Assembly (NCBI GenBank): GCA_035079385.1
Contig: JAVHKY010000046.1
Location: forward strand, 2,108,001-2,172,000
Reading direction: 5' to 3'
From: Aspidiotus rigidus
Lineage: Eukaryota; Arthropoda; Insecta; Hemiptera; Diaspididae
Length of the DNA stretch: 64,000 nt
The notes under the pieces were generated by a model. That model was not told where the DNA came from and did not search any database. It was given only the letters and a program-made list of their open reading frames with translations. A program made the translations under genes and the position numbers. Shown here in pieces: positions 1 to 10,953 of this stretch (positions within the stretch are counted from its first letter, which is position 1; every line of letters starts with the position of its first letter).

Positions 1-3000
1 TTGCTATTGATGATAGAAGCATGAGAATTGGTATGGTAGGCAATGATACCAAAAGACAATTTTAGAGATGGGGAGCCCTCCGAAATTTAAGAGAAGCGAG
101 GGGCCAATTTTTGAAGTTCCATCCCCCTATGTGAAAGTGGGGTGAGCAATTTTGGCGCCATTGGGGTCGATTTTACATATTTTCACCCTCCTGAATTCGA
201 GTATTATGTAATGCTTTTCAAGATCCGACTACGATAAGTGCCCCAAATTTCAAATTAAAAATTTCTATATTTTCCAATTTTTGCGAAAAACACGTAAAAA
301 TAACGGTATTTCTTTTCTAGACCAAATACATTGTTCAGGATCAAATTTTCAGTATAATATTCGAGTAGTGGAGGTCGGGAAACAGGAGGTACCACAAGTT
401 GCCTAATTTCAAGGATTTTCCATGTTTTTCACACGTTTTTTGAATATTTCCATCTTTGCACATAATGTGAGGGATTTTGAAGCATTAAAAATTGCAGATA
501 TGGTGACTGGAAACTTCAAACAATCAAGCTATATGTCCTTGAGCCTTCCGCTCCTCCTTGGTTGGCATTTAAGGAGTCACAAAATAGGTTTTTTTCCGAA
601 ACATAATATATTCCACAAATCTTCAGTATCGAGATAGATTATAAAATTTCCATTATAATAACCTCTCCTTAAAACAATGACCTCTTGTGGAGATATAGTA
701 CTATACTCACGCGAGATCCTTTTGGCTATTTTGCGGGGGGGTGGGGGGGGGGTAGGGTTTTGATGGTAGAATTTTTGAATGGAGAAAAACGACGGCTTCC
801 AAAACAAAGTTAAACGAGGAACGCAGGGAACCTGTTTTCTGAGTCATATGGGATTTGGTATTGAGAATTCAAGGAAGCCTAGACCTAGATAAGCTAGTAT
901 AAAGAAGGCCTAGACCTACTATAGGCCTAGTATAATATAGTGTTTTCCAAGTCCCCCTCCTATCATATTAGCTCGCTCGTGAGTCAAAATTTTTTTCCAA
1001 GTCCTCTTCCTATCATATATGACTCGAGAGTCGAAATTTTTCCAAGTTTTTTGTTGGACGGTGCGCAGCAAATTTCTCAAAACACCCCCCATAAAACAGT
1101 TCCCTGTTAAAAATTGACTTCTCTCGTTCAAATTTTGATATCTTTTTTGTTCTATTGTTTTCAGGGGGGTGGGGAGGGGAGATACAAAAGGGTCGGTGGA
1201 TTGGCGAGGGGGGATTAGAGGAGTTGAACCCCTCCTAAGTCACATGAAATATTACATTTTATTTTAAACAATTTTTCCCAAATAATTTTTGTAACATTTC
1301 TTTTCTCCCACTTTTTCTTCAACCACTCCCAGAAAAATCTTCTGGCTACGCCACTGAAAAATATATTCAAATTCAATCCCTTTTTTCAGGAAATTGACTC
1401 CTGCGTCCATCTTCAACTTTAAAAACTTCCTATTTTTACACACTTGAGACATCGTCTTTGAATAAAATGAATTCTCTAAACACAGTCATATTTTCCGTTT
1501 GAGTACCAAATAGAGTAAAATAAGGCTTACTGAACTGTTAGAATGAGGATGACGCGTTATTCCTCCCCTCTTTTTCGTTACATTTCGAACTACAACTGCG
1601 GTAAGTATTGCTGATAAAGATTATTTTTGGTACGACCACATAGCTATTTGTTGAACAACCTTGGCGGTATTGGCAAGAAATTAACTCTCTTATAAGGTTG
1701 TGGAAGTTTGATGCATTATGCTTGGGGCCATATACTCGTAAATTTCAGGACTCATAATTTGGAGGTTATTATACAAATTATTCCAAAGAAGTTTGTACCC
1801 AATCGTCAGAAAAATCATTTTAGAGACTTACAGTAATCCGTGCTACAAGGAGGTCATTTTCGTTACAACGCTGATCAATCGTTGTGTGATTATTGTATTC
1901 CTTTTGATTAACAACTGCAGCTTCATAGACGGCATTCGCTACTTCGATTTTTTTGTACACTACAAGTAACACCTCGCCGGTTATCTCTGCAGACAGCTAC
2001 ATCGTCTATAGGTGGTGATAGACTTCTGTGCATATGCTAACCGACAAAGCTCCATCAAAGACAATAGTAGACATATATAAATACAACTGTTTATCGGCGA
2101 CTTTGAGGAAGTGTTAACGAGTCAAATGACAAGCGATTGCGATGAAATTCAAATTCGTCGACTGTACCAAATTGCTATCGCTGTCGAGTAGTCCTTCTCG
2201 TCGTGTTGTAACTGTAGAGAAGTGCTTATGACGAATGAGATCAAAATTTGAACGAGAGAAGTCAATTTTTCCTCCATTCAAAAATTCTATCATCAAAATT
2301 TTCCCCCGGATCCCCCTCCCCGTAAAATGGCCAAAAGGATCTCGCGTCAGTATAGTACTATATCTCCAGGAGAGGTTATTATCATGGAAATTTTAAAATC
2401 TATCTCAATACTGAAGATTTGTCGAATATATGTTCCGGAAAAAACCTACTGTATTTTATGACTCCTTAAATACCAACCAAGGTGGAGCGAAAGATTCGAA
2501 GACATATAGCTTGATTGATTGAAGTTTCCAGTCACCATATCTGCAATTTTTAATGCTTCAAAATCCCTCACATTATGTGCAAAGATGGAAATATTCAAAA
2601 AACGTGTGAAAAACATAAGAAATCCTCGAAATTAGGCAACTTGCGATACCTCCTGTTTCTCCCCACGTCGACATAGAGAGCTCATATATACACGTTGAAA
2701 TCACACATTTGACCTCCACTACTCGAATATTATACTGAAAATTTGATCCTGAACAATGTATTTGGTCTAGAAAAGAAATACCGTTATTTTTACGTATTTT
2801 TCGCAAAAATTGGAAAATATAGAAATTTTTAATTTGAAATTTGGGGCACTTATCGTAGTCGGATCTTGAAAAGCATTACATAATATTCGAATTCAGGAGG
2901 GTGAAAATATGTAAAATCGACCCTCATGACGCCGAAATTGCTCACCCCACTTTCACATGGGGGGACGGAACCTCAAAAATTGGCCCCTCGCTTCTCTTAT

Positions 3001-3094
3001 GGCGAATTTCGGAGGGCTCCCCATCTCTAAAATTGTCTTTTGGTATCATTGTCCACCATACCAATTCTCATGCTTCTATCATTAATAGCCATTT
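1..3094. mobile_element. Foldback element with ~0.8-kb inverted-repeat arms (left end cut by window)
   Basis: Positions 1-784 plus 1109-1140 form one arm, and 2228-3094 is its reverse complement with modest divergence. Shared landmarks include the CCATCCCC/GTGAAAGTGGGG stretch near 120-150 and 2940-2960, and GAGATATAGTACTATACT near 690-710 and 2360-2380. About 1.1 kb of unrelated DNA lies between the arms. The left arm has an extra insertion of about 20 bp near 670 and a 319-bp insertion at 790-1108. Open frames in the arms are mirror images and look non-coding. No transposase was recognised, so the superfamily is unknown. The outer left terminus lies at or beyond the window edge. Confidence 0.85.
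790..1108 (+). mobile_element. 319-bp repeat R1 (copy a) inserted in the foldback arm
   Basis: The other arm of the surrounding palindrome (2262-2275) keeps the uninterrupted sequence, so the insertion is defined from 790 to 1108. AAAAA flanks both sides (785-789 and 1109-1113). The element begins CGACGGCTTCC and ends TTCCCTGTT. Inside are the GCCTAGACCTAG block and two units of the 45-bp CCTATCATATATGACTCGAG repeat. Related copies lie at 6002-6457 and 25240-25760. No coding capacity is seen. Confidence 0.8.
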
Positions 3095-4125
3095 TTTTGC
3101 AGTCTGCCACTGTACTACTACGAGGATACAACTTTATAAGTGGAGACCGGATTCGATGGCGTTTGTCAAATCATTTCCTGGAGGGCGAGGAGCATGAAAA
3201 CCAAATACAAGTACGTTTCAGGGGTTAGGGAGCCTGGGAAAAAATTTTTGTTGTGCCAAAAAATGCCAGAAAGTGATGAAATTGCTGAAGTAAAGAAATA
3301 CCGAAGAAAAACAGAAAAAAAAAAGAGGTTAAACTTCAATTATATGGTAACATCAACAAGAAAAGAGAAAAATAATACTCGCCTATAAACTAATACTGAC
3401 CGATCGTTGTTACAATTTTACTCAAAAGAATCTCGAAAAACATTTAATTATTATGTTACAAATCAAAAATACTGTTTGAGTTAGTTCTGCATGCCTTTCG
3501 ATCATTCTTTTTGTATTTTTTTTTGTTCGTGCCAAATTTTCTATTTTCAGCGCCAAATTTCTCATTATTCATACCAAAAAATCCGGTCTCTATTTATAAG
3601 CCATTAGTCATAAAAAATTGCAAGAAATCATTTAACGTTATTTAAGATAGTAGTTGATGGTGTATAGTAGGGGGCGAAGTTCGCAGTATCGCTCGGGTAG
3701 TAAAGTTGACGGTATTGGCGCGTTCTATTATTTCAATGACTTATCTTACGTTTTCTATCATTAGATTCGTTGGTCAAGATTTTAACACCTTGAAAATTAG
3801 AACTACTTTGTTCTTCGGAGTGGACAGCCAGAGCAGTGCGATCATTTCTATTCTTTCGGTCGTTTCTATGCTAGGAGACTTTCGGAGATTGTAACCGACT
3901 AGTCTCTCCTATATACATAGACTTTGGGGCAATCAAAAAAGGAATAGAGTGAACAACATCGGCTCCTTTTCTGAGGGGTAGGGGATCTTTAATTCGAGGG
4001 AAGACTTTTTGGTTGTGGAGGACGTTCTGGTTACCGAAAGCAATATAAATTTGAGGTTTTGAAGTAGGCCTATGAATGAATTTCTGGATGCGCTCATTCA
4101 CGTTGTACTCAAATACTCTTATGTA
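3095..4125. other. Non-coding AT-rich stretch, nothing recognised
   Basis: Several short open frames overlap here on both strands. None resembles a known protein, and none has a convincing splice context. No inverted repeat or tandem array was seen. Confidence 0.4.
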
Positions 4126-4242
4126 TACTAGATACTACTATACTGTAGAGAAGCATAGTATCTACGCTTGAGACCAAAGTGGACGAAAATTCTTTTTTAA
4201 TGAATCAAATTTGTCTTCATCAATGAAATTTTAATTTAACAA
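4126..4242 (+). repeat. Dispersed repeat, inverted copy at 24568-24688
   Basis: About 115 bp, including GTAGAGAAGCATAGT and AGTGGACGAAAATTC, is found again in reverse complement at 24568-24688. There the internal T-run is a longer A-run. The identity of the family is unknown. Confidence 0.75.
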
Positions 4243-5014
4243 ATGAACTCTTCTCTCAAAGATATATGAATTCTCTTTTTGTAACTTAATAGTAAGTACA
4301 GGTTGTAGGCATGAAAAATATAAATAAATAAATAAAAATACCTAAATACCTCAATGAATTCGAGGGGTGTATTTGTGAATAAAATTCGGCTTTCGCTGAT
4401 AATAATTATTGTGCTTCCAAAAGCTAGAAAAATTTCAATATACTGAGGAAAGAATTTCTATTACAAATATTTCTAATTGCATTTTTTGTAAATACATTCG
4501 GATGAATATTATTTCAGAGAAAAATTTTCCATCCAGTATTATTTTCATAAAAAGTTTCACATTATTTTGTTAGTAAATTTGTCCACAAAGAAACTTGGCT
4601 TTTGAGAATTTCTATATTTGAGGCATATCTCACAAAATTAAAGACTAATAGAGAGTGTTTATGATATTATCATTACGCAAACAATTCATTCAGCACCAAA
4701 TTTCCGAGGCAGCAGAAAACCATGACGATGAATGAATTTCAGAAATGACTGCAAGTATTGTAACTAAAAATTACAAAATTTTGGTTTCTCGGCACAGTTA
4801 TTTCATCAGCGTTGTTAATGACCAATACCTTCCTCTGAGGCAGTGAATAGTATTTTCTGAAAAACGTATACAAAAATAATAGAAACGTCTTATCATTCAA
4901 TTACAGCATTTCAGCTAGTAAAATCCCAAGCTGAAATACCTACAGTATGTTATTTTGTATAATATTTTTTAAACATTGGTAAGCAGTTGTATCACGTCCT
5001 CTACTTCCTTTTCT
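4243..5014. other. AT-rich non-coding stretch
   Basis: No open frame, repeat or RNA gene could be supported here. Confidence 0.35.
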
Positions 5015-5533
5015 TGCTGGGTGCAAGAGTGAATTGCAATCTTTGATTAATTTCTTGATTAATTAATACCATTTTGTACAATAAAATGGATGTAATTGGA
5101 AAAATGGCTTATAAACAATTGGGATGTTAAGTTAACCTACGTTTGGTAGCGCTAGAATCGCCTTCCTCTCTTGCCGCACTCGCTTAAATTTCTGGGTGAC
5201 GATTTTACGTTCAATGTATTTGGCCATAAGAAACGAGATTTTCAATTAGTCGTAGGTGACTCAATACTTTATTATTAGAATTACTTCTTTCAGTTATCGA
5301 TTCTCTTGAAGTGTTTAAACGAATTATAAGACATAATTTTTCGATAATACAAATTGCAATCATTAAATTAAATCGTGTTTGAAAATTGCAAATTCCGCAT
5401 CATGAAGCATGGTACGTTAAAATTATCCCCCACATCTTCGAACACGACTACCAACTTACGCAACTTAGGTTAACATCCCAATGGTCTTCGGCGAAGGTTC
5501 AGCGTTCATTAGTTCACGCGCCAAATATAACAT
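5015..5533 (-). repeat. BEL/Pao LTR fragment interrupted by a MITE
   Basis: 5015-5119 matches 14020-14124, and 5481-5533 matches the other end of the same LTR up to 14222. The copy lacks about 45 bp present in the 14-kb LTR. It is split by a 361-bp insertion. Its outer part beyond CCAAATATAACAT is replaced by a GC-rich Helitron-like end. No internal BEL coding sequence adjoins it, so it is a solo or truncated LTR. Confidence 0.8.
5120..5480. mobile_element. 361-bp MITE inside the BEL LTR
   Basis: The termini are TGGGATGTTAA and its complement TTAACATCCCA. The empty site is preserved in the LTR at 14.1 kb (AAACAATGGTCT), which fixes the insertion. The flanks are consistent with a 2-bp AT duplication or with none, because the terminal bases are ambiguous. 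There is no coding content. The superfamily is unassigned. Confidence 0.75.
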
Positions 5534-5534
5534 A

Positions 5535-5720
5535 ACTAGCCGCTTGCGGCGCGCCTGGCGGCTAGGCCTGCGGCGCCGGACAGGCTCGCGCTTTGCGCTC
5601 GCTGGTTTGTTTATTAGTTTTGTCATGAGTCATGACAGACTCGCGCTTCGCGCTCGCTGGTTAGGCATAACGGGCTCGCGCTTTGCGCTCGCAAAGAGCA
5701 CGCCGCCGGCGGACTATCAC
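5535..5720 (-). mobile_element. Possible Helitron-type 3' end with repeated GC-rich hairpins
   Basis: Read on the minus strand, the sequence ends in CTAGT at 5539-5535. Just before it is a palindrome with stem TAGCCGC/GCGGCTA around a GGCGCGCC core. Further in, the motif GCTCGCGCTTTGCGCTCGC occurs three times (near 5584, 5640 and 5680). A GC-rich hairpin followed by CTRR is the hallmark of Helitron 3' termini. No 5' TC end could be fixed, so this is tentative. Confidence 0.35.
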
Positions 5721-5848
5721 TTGCTGAAAGATACCTACTACCTACGCGACAGAGCAGATTTTTATATCTCATGAGAGCTCATAACGTTTGAACTTTCAAT
5801 TGTCAGATATGTATTCCCACTTGCCATCTAGTTCACTGTTCCCACCAG

Positions 5849-5872
5849 TACACACACACACACACACACACA
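5849..5872. repeat. (AC)n microsatellite
   Basis: A run of alternating AC of about 22 bp, read directly from the sequence. Confidence 0.9.
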
Positions 5873-6001
5873 TATACGCAATTCTAAACTCAACCAACAA
5901 ACAGCCCGCTGGCATGGGTAAAGGCTAATTTTGTCCTAGCTCTGTCAAGACCAAGGTGTGGGTTTCTGACCATCATAGTCTTATATTTTTCGGAATTTCT
6001 T

Positions 6002-6457
6002 CAATATGAGTCATATGGGATTTGGTATTGAGAATTCAAGGGAGCCTAGACCTAGATAAAGTAGTATAAAGCTGGCCTAGACCTATTATAAGCCTAGTAT
6101 AATATAGTTTGAGAGTCAACATTTTTCTCGAATCTCAAACTATGTATGATAGGTGTGGGACTTGAAAAAATTCCTATCACATATAGCTCGAGAGTCGAAA
6201 TTTTTCCAAGTCCCTCTCCTATCATATATGGCTCAATAGTCGACATTTTTTCGAATCCACTTCCTATCATATATGACTCGATAGTCGAAATTTTTTCTAA
6301 GTCTCCCTCCTATCATATATAGCTCGAGAGTCGAAATTTTTCCAAGTCCCTCTCGTATCATATATAGCTCGATAGTCAAAACTTTTCCAAGTTTTTTGTT
6401 GGACGGCGGAAGGCCAATTTCTCAAAAAGCCACTCATAGAACAGGTTGCCTGTTAAA
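6002..6457 (+). repeat. R1 family copy b with five ~45-bp tandem units
   Basis: It shares TGAGTCATATGGGATTTGG and the GCCTAGACCTAG block with 830-940, and GTTTTTTGTTGGACGGCG with 1047-1066. Between 6170 and 6394 are five tandem units of about 45 bp. Each carries CTATCATATATRGCTCGA followed by AGTCGAAATTTTT and a pyrimidine tract. Copy a has only two such units, so the array has expanded or contracted. It ends with ACAGGTTGCCTGTT. Confidence 0.8.
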
Positions 6458-7404
6458 ACATCACTAAATATCACGACAGCCACATCTAACCACTTTCTCT
6501 GATAATAAAATCCTACTGGAACTGGATACTTCGATTGATATTGATAAGTAAATTAATTAAGCGTAGATATCATTTCAAACAATCAAAGATCACGTTCTGT
6601 ATTCATAATTCGAATCACGATTCTACATATTGTATTTACACAATTGATCAAAAACTCATCCCAATGGATTAAAAACACGTCGAACTACTCCTACTATTCA
6701 GATGATATTTTTCTATTTACTTTCGGGATTTGTAGATTAAATCTCATTGCGCTTCTCTTTTGATTTAGAGCATTCGAGTTCCTGAGAACCAAAACGTAAG
6801 AACCTACAAAATAATTTGAAATTTCATAATTCACAAAAAGCAGAAGCTATATGCGATCAAGTACCATCAGTAGGTACTGTCGATTAAAATATCTACCTCT
6901 TACGACATTATCGAACATTTTCTAATGTTGTTCCGCGATTTGTGAAATAAATCTCACAGGCTAGTTTTTCCTTCGATTTCGAGAATTCAAGTACTTGCGG
7001 ACTAAAACATAGGACCTACAAAATAGTCTAACGATAAGGAAAATTCATCTACCAGTATCGGATACTTGGATTGATAAATAAGTAAGAGCAGGTATCACTT
7101 CATGCGATCGAGAATCACGTTCTGTATTCATAATTCGAATCACAATTCTATTTCTATACAATCGATCAAGAACACATCAACCTACCGTACTTACTATTTT
7201 CAACCTCTTTCTCCCGTTAATGAGTAATAGTTCACTTGCGCTTGTTGATCTTTTCATCCAATAGACTTCATCCACAACAGAAAACACAAAACCTGGCCGT
7301 TCATTTCGTATTGGTTTTCTTAGGAAATTAGAATTTCAACTTCTCGCTGATCCTATTTCGTTCCAAATTTCATATAATACCAGTACCTACAAGAAAAACC
7401 CAAG
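6458..7404. other. Non-coding AT-rich stretch with a diverged internal duplication
   Basis: Segments near 6595-6660 and 7120-7175 share ATCACGTTCTGTATTCATAA and the following CGAATCAC. Segments near 6780 and 6985 share a further loosely similar block. This suggests an old tandem duplication of about 500 bp. No gene is seen. Confidence 0.5.
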
Positions 7405-7437
7405 CTATAGTCTGTTCCACGTAAGAATAGAATTTTT
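7405..7437. repeat. 33-bp inverted repeat, partner at 10521-10553
   Basis: The 33 bp starting CTATAGTCTGTTCCACGTAA recur as an exact reverse complement at 10521-10553. They may be the termini of a 3.15-kb element or two independent element ends. Confidence 0.8.
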
Positions 7438-7659
7438 TTGCATACCCAAATCGAAACTGAAACTTTCAATGGCGATTAACTCCACGGAAAGCACTGCTTT
7501 ACTAATGAAGCGAAACGCTCGGTATGTAAAGGATTTTACAAGCCATGGCATGTAAAGAAGTCATATTAGCTTGACGTCACTAGATGTCCGTTGTAAAATG
7601 TATCGTATATCTAGTATGTTATATGATCTATGATCGACTACAATCAGGAGAATCACTTC

Positions 7660-7765
7660 AAAGGAACATCTTCGAAAGTTTCAATTCGATTTGGGTATAC
7701 AAAAAAGTACCTAAAGGAACATCTTCGAAAATTTCAATTCGATTTGGGTATACAAAAAAGTACCT
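7660..7765 (+). repeat. 53-bp direct tandem duplication
   Basis: Two adjacent units (7660-7712 and 7713-7765) carry AAAGGAACATCTTCGAAA and differ at one position. An inverted, diverged copy lies at 7434-7472 (CATACCCAAATCGAAACTG). The short open frames here are products of the repeat. Confidence 0.9.
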
Positions 7766-7884
7766 TACACGGCATAACTCGAAGTGTGTTTACATGTCTC
7801 GGACATTTGCTACACTCGCTGCGCTCACTCCGCAAACTATTGTCCTCGTCATGTAAACACACACTTTCGAGCCATGCCGTGTAA
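7765..7884. mobile_element. Hairpin element H1 with conserved core
   Basis: The arms pair TTACACGGCATAACTCGAAG (7765 onward) with CTTTCGAGCCATGCCGTGTAA (ending 7884). The loop core at 7807-7838 reads TTGCTACACTCGCTGCGCTC and then ACTCCGCAAAC. The same core is found in two other hairpins (14538-14659 and 17603-17732) with different arms. It is non-coding. Confidence 0.75.
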
Positions 7885-7968
7885 TCTATATTATTAAACG
7901 AATAGTCGACCTTGAGCCTCCGCTTATCAGCTCGAAATATTTTTTGACTTTTGGGTTTATGATGAAGT

Positions 7969-9565
7969 TTAGGCTAAACGTACAAACCTACGACGCCTGA
8001 TTGGCCGAATAATCCGAGTAGTCGTATTCGTTGGAACATTTTGAATGACGAAAGATTTTTGTTTCTGTATATCACTGTGCAGTGTTACCTTACCGCAAGT
8101 GTTAAGAAATATCGAATCGTTTTCGTTCAAAATTCGTTCAAAATTTGAACGGTTTGAAGAAAGAAATATTGAGCGTTTTGTGCGTGACGTCAACACAAGT
8201 GTCTTTGAAAACTTTTTGTGTTGCGTTTTTCCTAATTACAGTCTGAAGAAATATGAATTGCAAAGAGAACATTTTCTCTTCCTCTTGTAATTTTCTTTTC
8301 AGTAAGTCCGAATTGAGATTTTTTTGACGCAAAAATTTAAATTCAACTTAATTAGAGATGGGAATTTATAAATGGATCAAATTTTGTATTTTTCAATTTT
8401 TCATTTGGAATCATATTTTTGAGATAATGAAGAAAGAATGTGACAGGCTGCATAAAAAGGCATACCGCATTCAACTTTTCGCCAGCAACGACAAAAATGA
8501 ATGGAACGCCCCATTACATTTTAATGTTTGAAATGTAGTTGGTTTATATAAGGCTCTGAACAGTCATCATTTTTTTTTTTTTTTTTGGTCAAATTAAATC
8601 TCAAATACTTGTAACTCTCTGAAAATTTAATCTGAAATGGTTATTGGATGAAATGGTCAAACGGTCAAAACTTCTTGCTAATAATCAATCTTATAACTGT
8701 TCTAACCAAAAAATGTTGGTCAGGGTGGAAATTTTTTGTTCTTCATAAAATTCTTCCAACAAGCAGAATTAGCACTTGAAATTGAAGATGACCATTTTGA
8801 GCCTTTTCAAAACAAATAGTCATGGTATAACTGTTTATGTCCGTTTTGATTATTTCAAATAATATTGGTCATAACAGTTGAAAGTAATTAAGACTTTTGA
8901 GCTGTATAGACGATGGACGGTGGTTGGTAGAAATGTTTTCTATCGCAAAGGAGTCAGATTTGAAAACATTTCAAATATTGGGAATCAAGCTATTTATGTA
9001 TGACAGGAGAGAGCTTGGACAACATTGAAACACCAGATGAGTTGAAATTGATAAAATTTTGTACATTGAGCTCACGCTATACATTTCTGACAAGAGGGTA
9101 TCTTGAGAAAATTTTAACTTTCAAGCTATATAATATGATGAGAGAGGAATATGGAATTTTAATTTCTGACATTATGACAGAAGGAGGAATTGAAAAAATT
9201 TTAAGCATTATTCTTGGCAAATGACAAGACATCACAATTTTCAAGAATCTCCCCCCCCCCACAAAAAAAAAGGGTTGCCAATTAGACCTTAATATATAAT
9301 TTAAATTAGTAGTTGACTAGATTATAAACTGGATAAGGACTTGACGTCATAACGATTTAACAGAAGGATACTTATTGAATTACAAAAATCAGGACTGACG
9401 ACGAGAATAACTGAAAGTTAGAGGCGAGTGGACTCAAAGAATAATATTGAGGACCTCGAGAAGAAAAAGTGAAAGGGAAAAGAGAAAATGAATCAACTAA
9501 TCTTAGAATCAAAACGTTTTTCTTCTATTCATTGTAGATTACAGGAGGAGGACACCTAGAACCAA
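7969..9565. other. Non-coding stretch, no gene recognised
   Basis: Overlapping short frames occur on both strands (about 60-80 codons), without similarity to anything recognised. A 15-bp T-run is at 8571-8585. No structured repeat was seen. Confidence 0.4.
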
Positions 9566-9570
9566 TTATA

Positions 9571-9706
9571 TGTGACCCCGTCTACAGAAACCCGGCTTGA
9601 TCAATATTATCAATCAGCAGAAAGGTAGTTATGTTTCAGGTGACCTAGCTATCTTTCTGCTGATCGATAATATTGATCAAGCCGGGTTTCTGTAGACGGG
9701 GTCACA
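9571..9706. mobile_element. 136-bp near-perfect hairpin MITE, TA flanks
   Basis: TGTGACCCCGTCTACAGAAA at 9571 is matched by its exact complement ending at 9706. The arms are about 55 bp with one mismatch in the outer part, and the loop is short. TA lies on both sides (9569-9570 and 9707-9708), as expected for a Tc1/mariner-type target, but this is only two bases. Other elements in the window also start TGTGACC. Confidence 0.85.
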
Positions 9707-10064
9707 TATTAGGATAGAAGAATGAAAAGAAGGAGAGTTTGCATAAAAATTTTGAATACAAGTTCACAGAAAAGTAATCCACAGAATTTCTACTTTTTTT
9801 TCTCTTTTCCAGAGTATAAATATCTACATTGTTTACCGAAGTTATTAAAATATTAAAAATTATTCCTATTTACATGTTTTCCATAATGAAATTTGCATCA
9901 CCAAAAATTCATTGACAATTTCTTACTTTTCTTATGAGTGATGGGCAATATGAAGACATATTTGAAAATTTAGATGACACAAGTATCAAAAAATTAAAAA
10001 TATATATTTTTTAATTTCAAAAATGGTGAAATATCTAGATATAAAAATACTGGATAAGGAGAGA

Positions 10065-10095
10065 GGCGCGCCGACGGCGCGCCGTCATGGCTAGT
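10065..10095 (+). mobile_element. Helitron-like 3' terminus
   Basis: A perfect GC hairpin GGCGCGCC-GAC-GGCGCGCC (10065-10083) is followed after 7 nt by CTAG at 10091-10094 and then T. This matches the canonical Helitron 3' end of hairpin, short spacer, CTRR and host T. The 5' end was not located, so the length of the element is unknown. Confidence 0.5.
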
Positions 10096-10222
10096 ATACT
10101 ATTTTTACTGTCACACTGGCTAGCTGCCCCGACAACGCATGGACGACGGACCAATCACGTACAAGTTGCGTTTCGCTTCCAGTATGTGTCCCTACCGTTT
10201 CCTCTCCCCGGAGCTCACCGCT

Positions 10223-10513
10223 ATTCGCATAAGGACACAACTGTAGGTGCGCTAGAGTCGTGCCCGAAAAGGGGATTTCGCAAAAATTGCCATAAACCTG
10301 TATAAAACTAAAACGGGCTGTATCTTTGTCAATATTGAAAAATACAAAAAAGTAGTAAGAGCATTTTTTTATTATTTTCATTCATAGAATAACCTAAAAG
10401 AAGAAAAAATTAAGATTTCAACAATTTTCTGTAACATCCCCTTTTCAGGCAGCTTCCAAAAATGGCCACCACAGTTTTCATAGAGGGCGCCTACTTTGTG
10501 TCCTCATGCGAAT
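10223..10513. mobile_element. MITE-A copy 1 (291 bp)
   Basis: The termini are ATTCGCATAAGGACACAA and TTGTGTCCTCATGCGAAT. Copy 2 at 33272-33562 has the same length and only about five differences. A third, older copy is at 39618-40320 and a terminal fragment ends near 61849. There is no coding capacity. Confidence 0.92.
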
Positions 10514-10851
10514 GGTCACGAAAAATTCTATTCTTACGTGGAACAGACTATAGACGCGATCACAAATCAATGATACCCATTTATGTCTTCCAACACTATC
10601 CTATCGAACAATTTTTAATTTTGTTTCGTTATTCTAGCTGAAAAATGAATGTCAATTGTTTCTCAGTTGTTCAGTTCAGTCCTCTTTCAATTTCGAAGTT
10701 TCGAACACAAAATAGCAGAATGATAATTATGAATTTTGATAATAATAAAAATTTTTTCTGAAAATATTCAACGCATCGATGTTGTGCTGAATGATAGCCG
10801 ATAGCACCCTTGCTGTCGACACGCAGGACCGAGTGATTTATTATATAGGAA

Positions 10852-10898
10852 AACATCTGATTTGGTGACCGTGAGTTCATGCTCTCACGTCCGTGACA
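10852..10898 (-). repeat. Truncated downstream BEL LTR
   Basis: The 47 bp matching the LTR start at 14264 (minus strand, TGTCACGGACGTGAGAGC) recur here, downstream of the pol remnant. The match stops abruptly at 10851. The downstream LTR is therefore cut short after its first 47 bp. Confidence 0.8.
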
Positions 10899-10953
10899 CT
10901 CCGGATGGATACAATACACAATACACACTACACAAAGAAAAAAAAATGGGTAA

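Noticed and set aside
5481..5774. 97-codon frame rich in Arg/Ala/Leu
   Set aside because: It spans LTR, a Helitron-like end and repeated GC hairpins, and has no family resemblance.
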